Positions 34,568-36,044 of a stretch of DNA of 36,044 nt are shown here, in pieces. A program made the position numbers and the translations under genes. This DNA is from an uncultured Pseudomonadota bacterium (GTDB lineage Bacteria > Myxococcota_A > UBA796 > JAFGLY01), in NCBI GenBank assembly GCA_937912125.1, contig CALDOK010000224.1, positions 1 through 36,044 on the forward strand, read 5' to 3'. Within the stretch, counting starts at the first letter, position 1; each line of letters starts with the position of its first letter. Under the pieces are notes generated by a model. It was given only the letters and a program-made list of their open reading frames with translations. It had not been told where the DNA came from and did no database searches.

Positions 34568-36044
34568 GTGGCCGCGGCAAAGCTGAAGCTGGTGGGTCGA
34601 TATCGCACCTGGCGCCCCGGTGTGCGCGAGGGAAGACTGGTCGGCCATGACGGCAACGAGCACAGGGTGCTCATCCGCCCTCTCCTCGACACTCCCGCCG
34701 AGACCCAGGTGCTGCAGGCGCTGCGCCAGGAGGCCAAGGTCCTGGCGCGCATCCAGCACCAAGATGTGCTGAGGGTCGAGCACGTCACCGCCTTTGGCGG
34801 CAAGGCCGCCCTGGTGGTCGAGGCCGTCGACGGCATCGACATCTCCCACGTCATGCGCCTGCTCGACGAAGCCCACCAGGCCATCCCCCTGCGAGCCGCC
34901 GTCGAGATCGTGGCCATCGCCGCCGCCGCCGTCGACGCGGCCACGGCGCCCGTCCCCGGCGACGATGACTTCATCGTTGTGCATCCCGGCCCGACGCCGG
35001 GTGAGATCCTGATCGACTCCCTGGGCAGGGTGAAGCTGGCGGGCTTCCGCGTGGTCAGCGCCGGCGCCCAGCCCCCCCCATCCCCTGAAGGCTACGCCCC
35101 TCCCGAAGGCCTCGACCCCAACCGGCCCTGCGCCTACGGGCTGGGTGCGCTGCTGGTGCACCTGCTCACCGGCACACCGCCGCCGCCGGCAGGGGCTGAC
35201 AGCCAAGGGCACGAGCGCACCCTGCGCCGAACCACCACCCGCATCGCGGCCAAGGTCGGCCAGGCTGGCTGGGAAGATCTGATCCGCATCGTGCGGGTCG
35301 CCCTGGCCTTCGACCCCCAGGCGCGTATGACGCCCGCCGACTTCGCCCGCGAGCTTCGCTCCCACGCCCTCGAGCAGCGTTCCCCCCGGTTGCGGACCTG
35401 GGCGCCCGCCGCCATCCCAAGGCTCCGAAAGCAGCTCGATCCCGACACGGCCCCCGCGGGCATCGACGATCCCTCCCAGCCGCCAGCGCCCCCCGATCCC
35501 CTCGAGGACCACCCCACCAGGGTGGGCCCGATGGACCCCGCCCAGCTGGCAGCCCTCGAGTCGGCCTTCGGTCCCCCGCGCCTGGGTGGCATCGACGACC
35601 CGGCCGAAGAGATGGCCACCGAGGTGGTCTCGGCAGAGCTGCTCGCACGCATTCGAGCCGCCCCGCTGGACGAGCTCGAGGATCTCGAGAAGACGATGGT
35701 GGCCGGCTCCATCACCCCGCCGGCCGACCACCAGCCGGGTCCCCCACCAACCCTGACTCCTCCCCCCTCGCTCCCGCCCCTGGACAACGCACCCGTCCCG
35801 ACCGCCCACTCACCCCTGAGCGACTCACCGCTGCTGCCGCCCCTTCCCCTGCCTGACGACGCCCCCACCGTGAAGTGGAACGTCGGCGACGCGGAGCTTC
35901 CAGGGCCCGAGGGCGATCCAGCCACCGAGGAAGTCTCCCGACAGGCCACCGAAGAGGCCCCCACCGCGGAGCAAGCCAAGGCCTCCGCCCCCAGCGCGCC
36001 GGTCGAGCCGATCCTGCCCGTCACGCCCAGCGCGCCGGTCGAGC
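34568..36044 (+). CDS. Eukaryote-type Ser/Thr kinase-fold protein, pseudokinase (cut by window edge)
   Basis: The frame starts at GTG 34568 and runs off the right edge, so about 492 residues are visible. It aligns to the protein kinase fold: EAKVLARIQH for helix C (Glu kept), a hinge after ALVVEAVDG, and a C-lobe with YGLGALLVHLLTG and ALAFDPQARMTPADFA. The glycine loop is absent; the VAIK-type Lys is Arg (VLIRPL, about residue 37); the HRDLKPEN loop reads HPGPTPGE (about 139-146); and DFG reads GFR (159-161). All main catalytic positions are lost, so it is a pseudokinase, likely a scaffold or sensor. After about residue 270 the sequence is Pro/Asp-rich and probably disordered. Confidence 0.8.
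   Translation, partial: MAAAKLKLVGRYRTWRPGVREGRLVGHDGNEHRVLIRPLLDTPAETQVLQALRQEAKVLARIQHQDVLRVEHVTAFGGKAALVVEAVDGIDISHVMRLLDEAHQAIPLRAAVEIVAIAAAAVDAATAPVPGDDDFIVVHPGPTPGEILIDSLGRVKLAGFRVVSAGAQPPPSPEGYAPPEGLDPNRPCAYGLGALLVHLLTGTPPPPAGADSQGHERTLRRTTTRIAAKVGQAGWEDLIRIVRVALAFDPQARMTPADFARELRSHALEQRSPRLRTWAPAAIPRLRKQLDPDTAPAGIDDPSQPPAPPDPLEDHPTRVGPMDPAQLAALESAFGPPRLGGIDDPAEEMATEVVSAELLARIRAAPLDELEDLEKTMVAGSITPPADHQPGPPPTLTPPPSLPPLDNAPVPTAHSPLSDSPLLPPLPLPDDAPTVKWNVGDAELPGPEGDPATEEVSRQATEEAPTAEQAKASAPSAPVEPILPVTPSAPVE
35990..36044 (+). repeat. Start of a 36-bp (12-residue) tandem repeat in the pseudokinase tail
   Basis: CCCAGCGCGCCGGTCGAGC occurs at 35990-36008 and again at 36026-36044, a 36-bp period encoding PSAPVEPILPVT-type units. 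The window ends inside the second copy, so the number of repeats is unknown. Confidence 0.7.

Overview
This is a very GC-rich bacterial chromosome segment (roughly 70% G+C by eye) with dense protein genes, GTG and TTG starts, purine-rich ribosome sites and many stop/start overlaps. A C-terminal sorting tail resembling MYXO-CTERM, a PrkA-type kinase, an RpoH-like sigma factor, a predicted sigma-54 promoter and a protein with a eukaryote-type kinase fold all point to Myxococcota or a related deltaproteobacterial lineage. That assignment is inference. I saw no rRNA, tRNA, CRISPR array, transposase or phage gene.

Layout. The left edge holds the start of a PrkA-like serine kinase gene (minus). A plus-strand operon follows (1164-3995): a family 2 glycosyltransferase, a HisK-type PHP phosphoesterase carrying an odd repeat insertion, and an exported alpha/beta hydrolase that has lost its catalytic serine. 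Next come a low-complexity protein (minus), an intact lipoprotein alpha/beta hydrolase, a 44-residue membrane peptide, and on the minus strand a MYXO-CTERM-anchored phosphodiester glycosidase, a short-chain dehydrogenase, and a VanW-like protein coupled to a degenerate methyltransferase.

From 10461 to 21374 there is a cell-envelope block: a lipoprotein with two discoidin-like modules, a 712-residue protein of unknown function on a segment bounded by a 16-bp direct repeat, and four large polytopic membrane proteins of GT-C or YfhO type with a small membrane-anchored partner. Lgt (lipoprotein maturation) and RadC follow. A minus-strand operon (26295 to 23173) then encodes a GshB-like ATP-grasp enzyme, a pentapeptide-repeat protein, an ECF sigma factor and a single-pass anti-sigma candidate without cysteines. 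Divergent from it is a Ycf46-like AAA ATPase.

The right part holds an exported alpha-helical protein, a TPR-like small protein, a 57-residue membrane peptide behind a textbook sigma-54 promoter, and a minus-strand operon of an RpoH-like sigma factor, a heparinase II/III-like protein and another GT-C protein. The window ends inside a gene for a pseudokinase whose catalytic motifs are all degraded.

The best leads for something undescribed are the 2.27-kb cassette between 16-bp repeats (11957-14245), the in-frame hairpin/repeat insertion in the PHP gene (2646-2790), the sigma-54-driven membrane peptide, and the pseudokinase. Much of the content concerns the envelope: glycosyl transfer, polysaccharide processing, lipoproteins and envelope-stress type sigma control.
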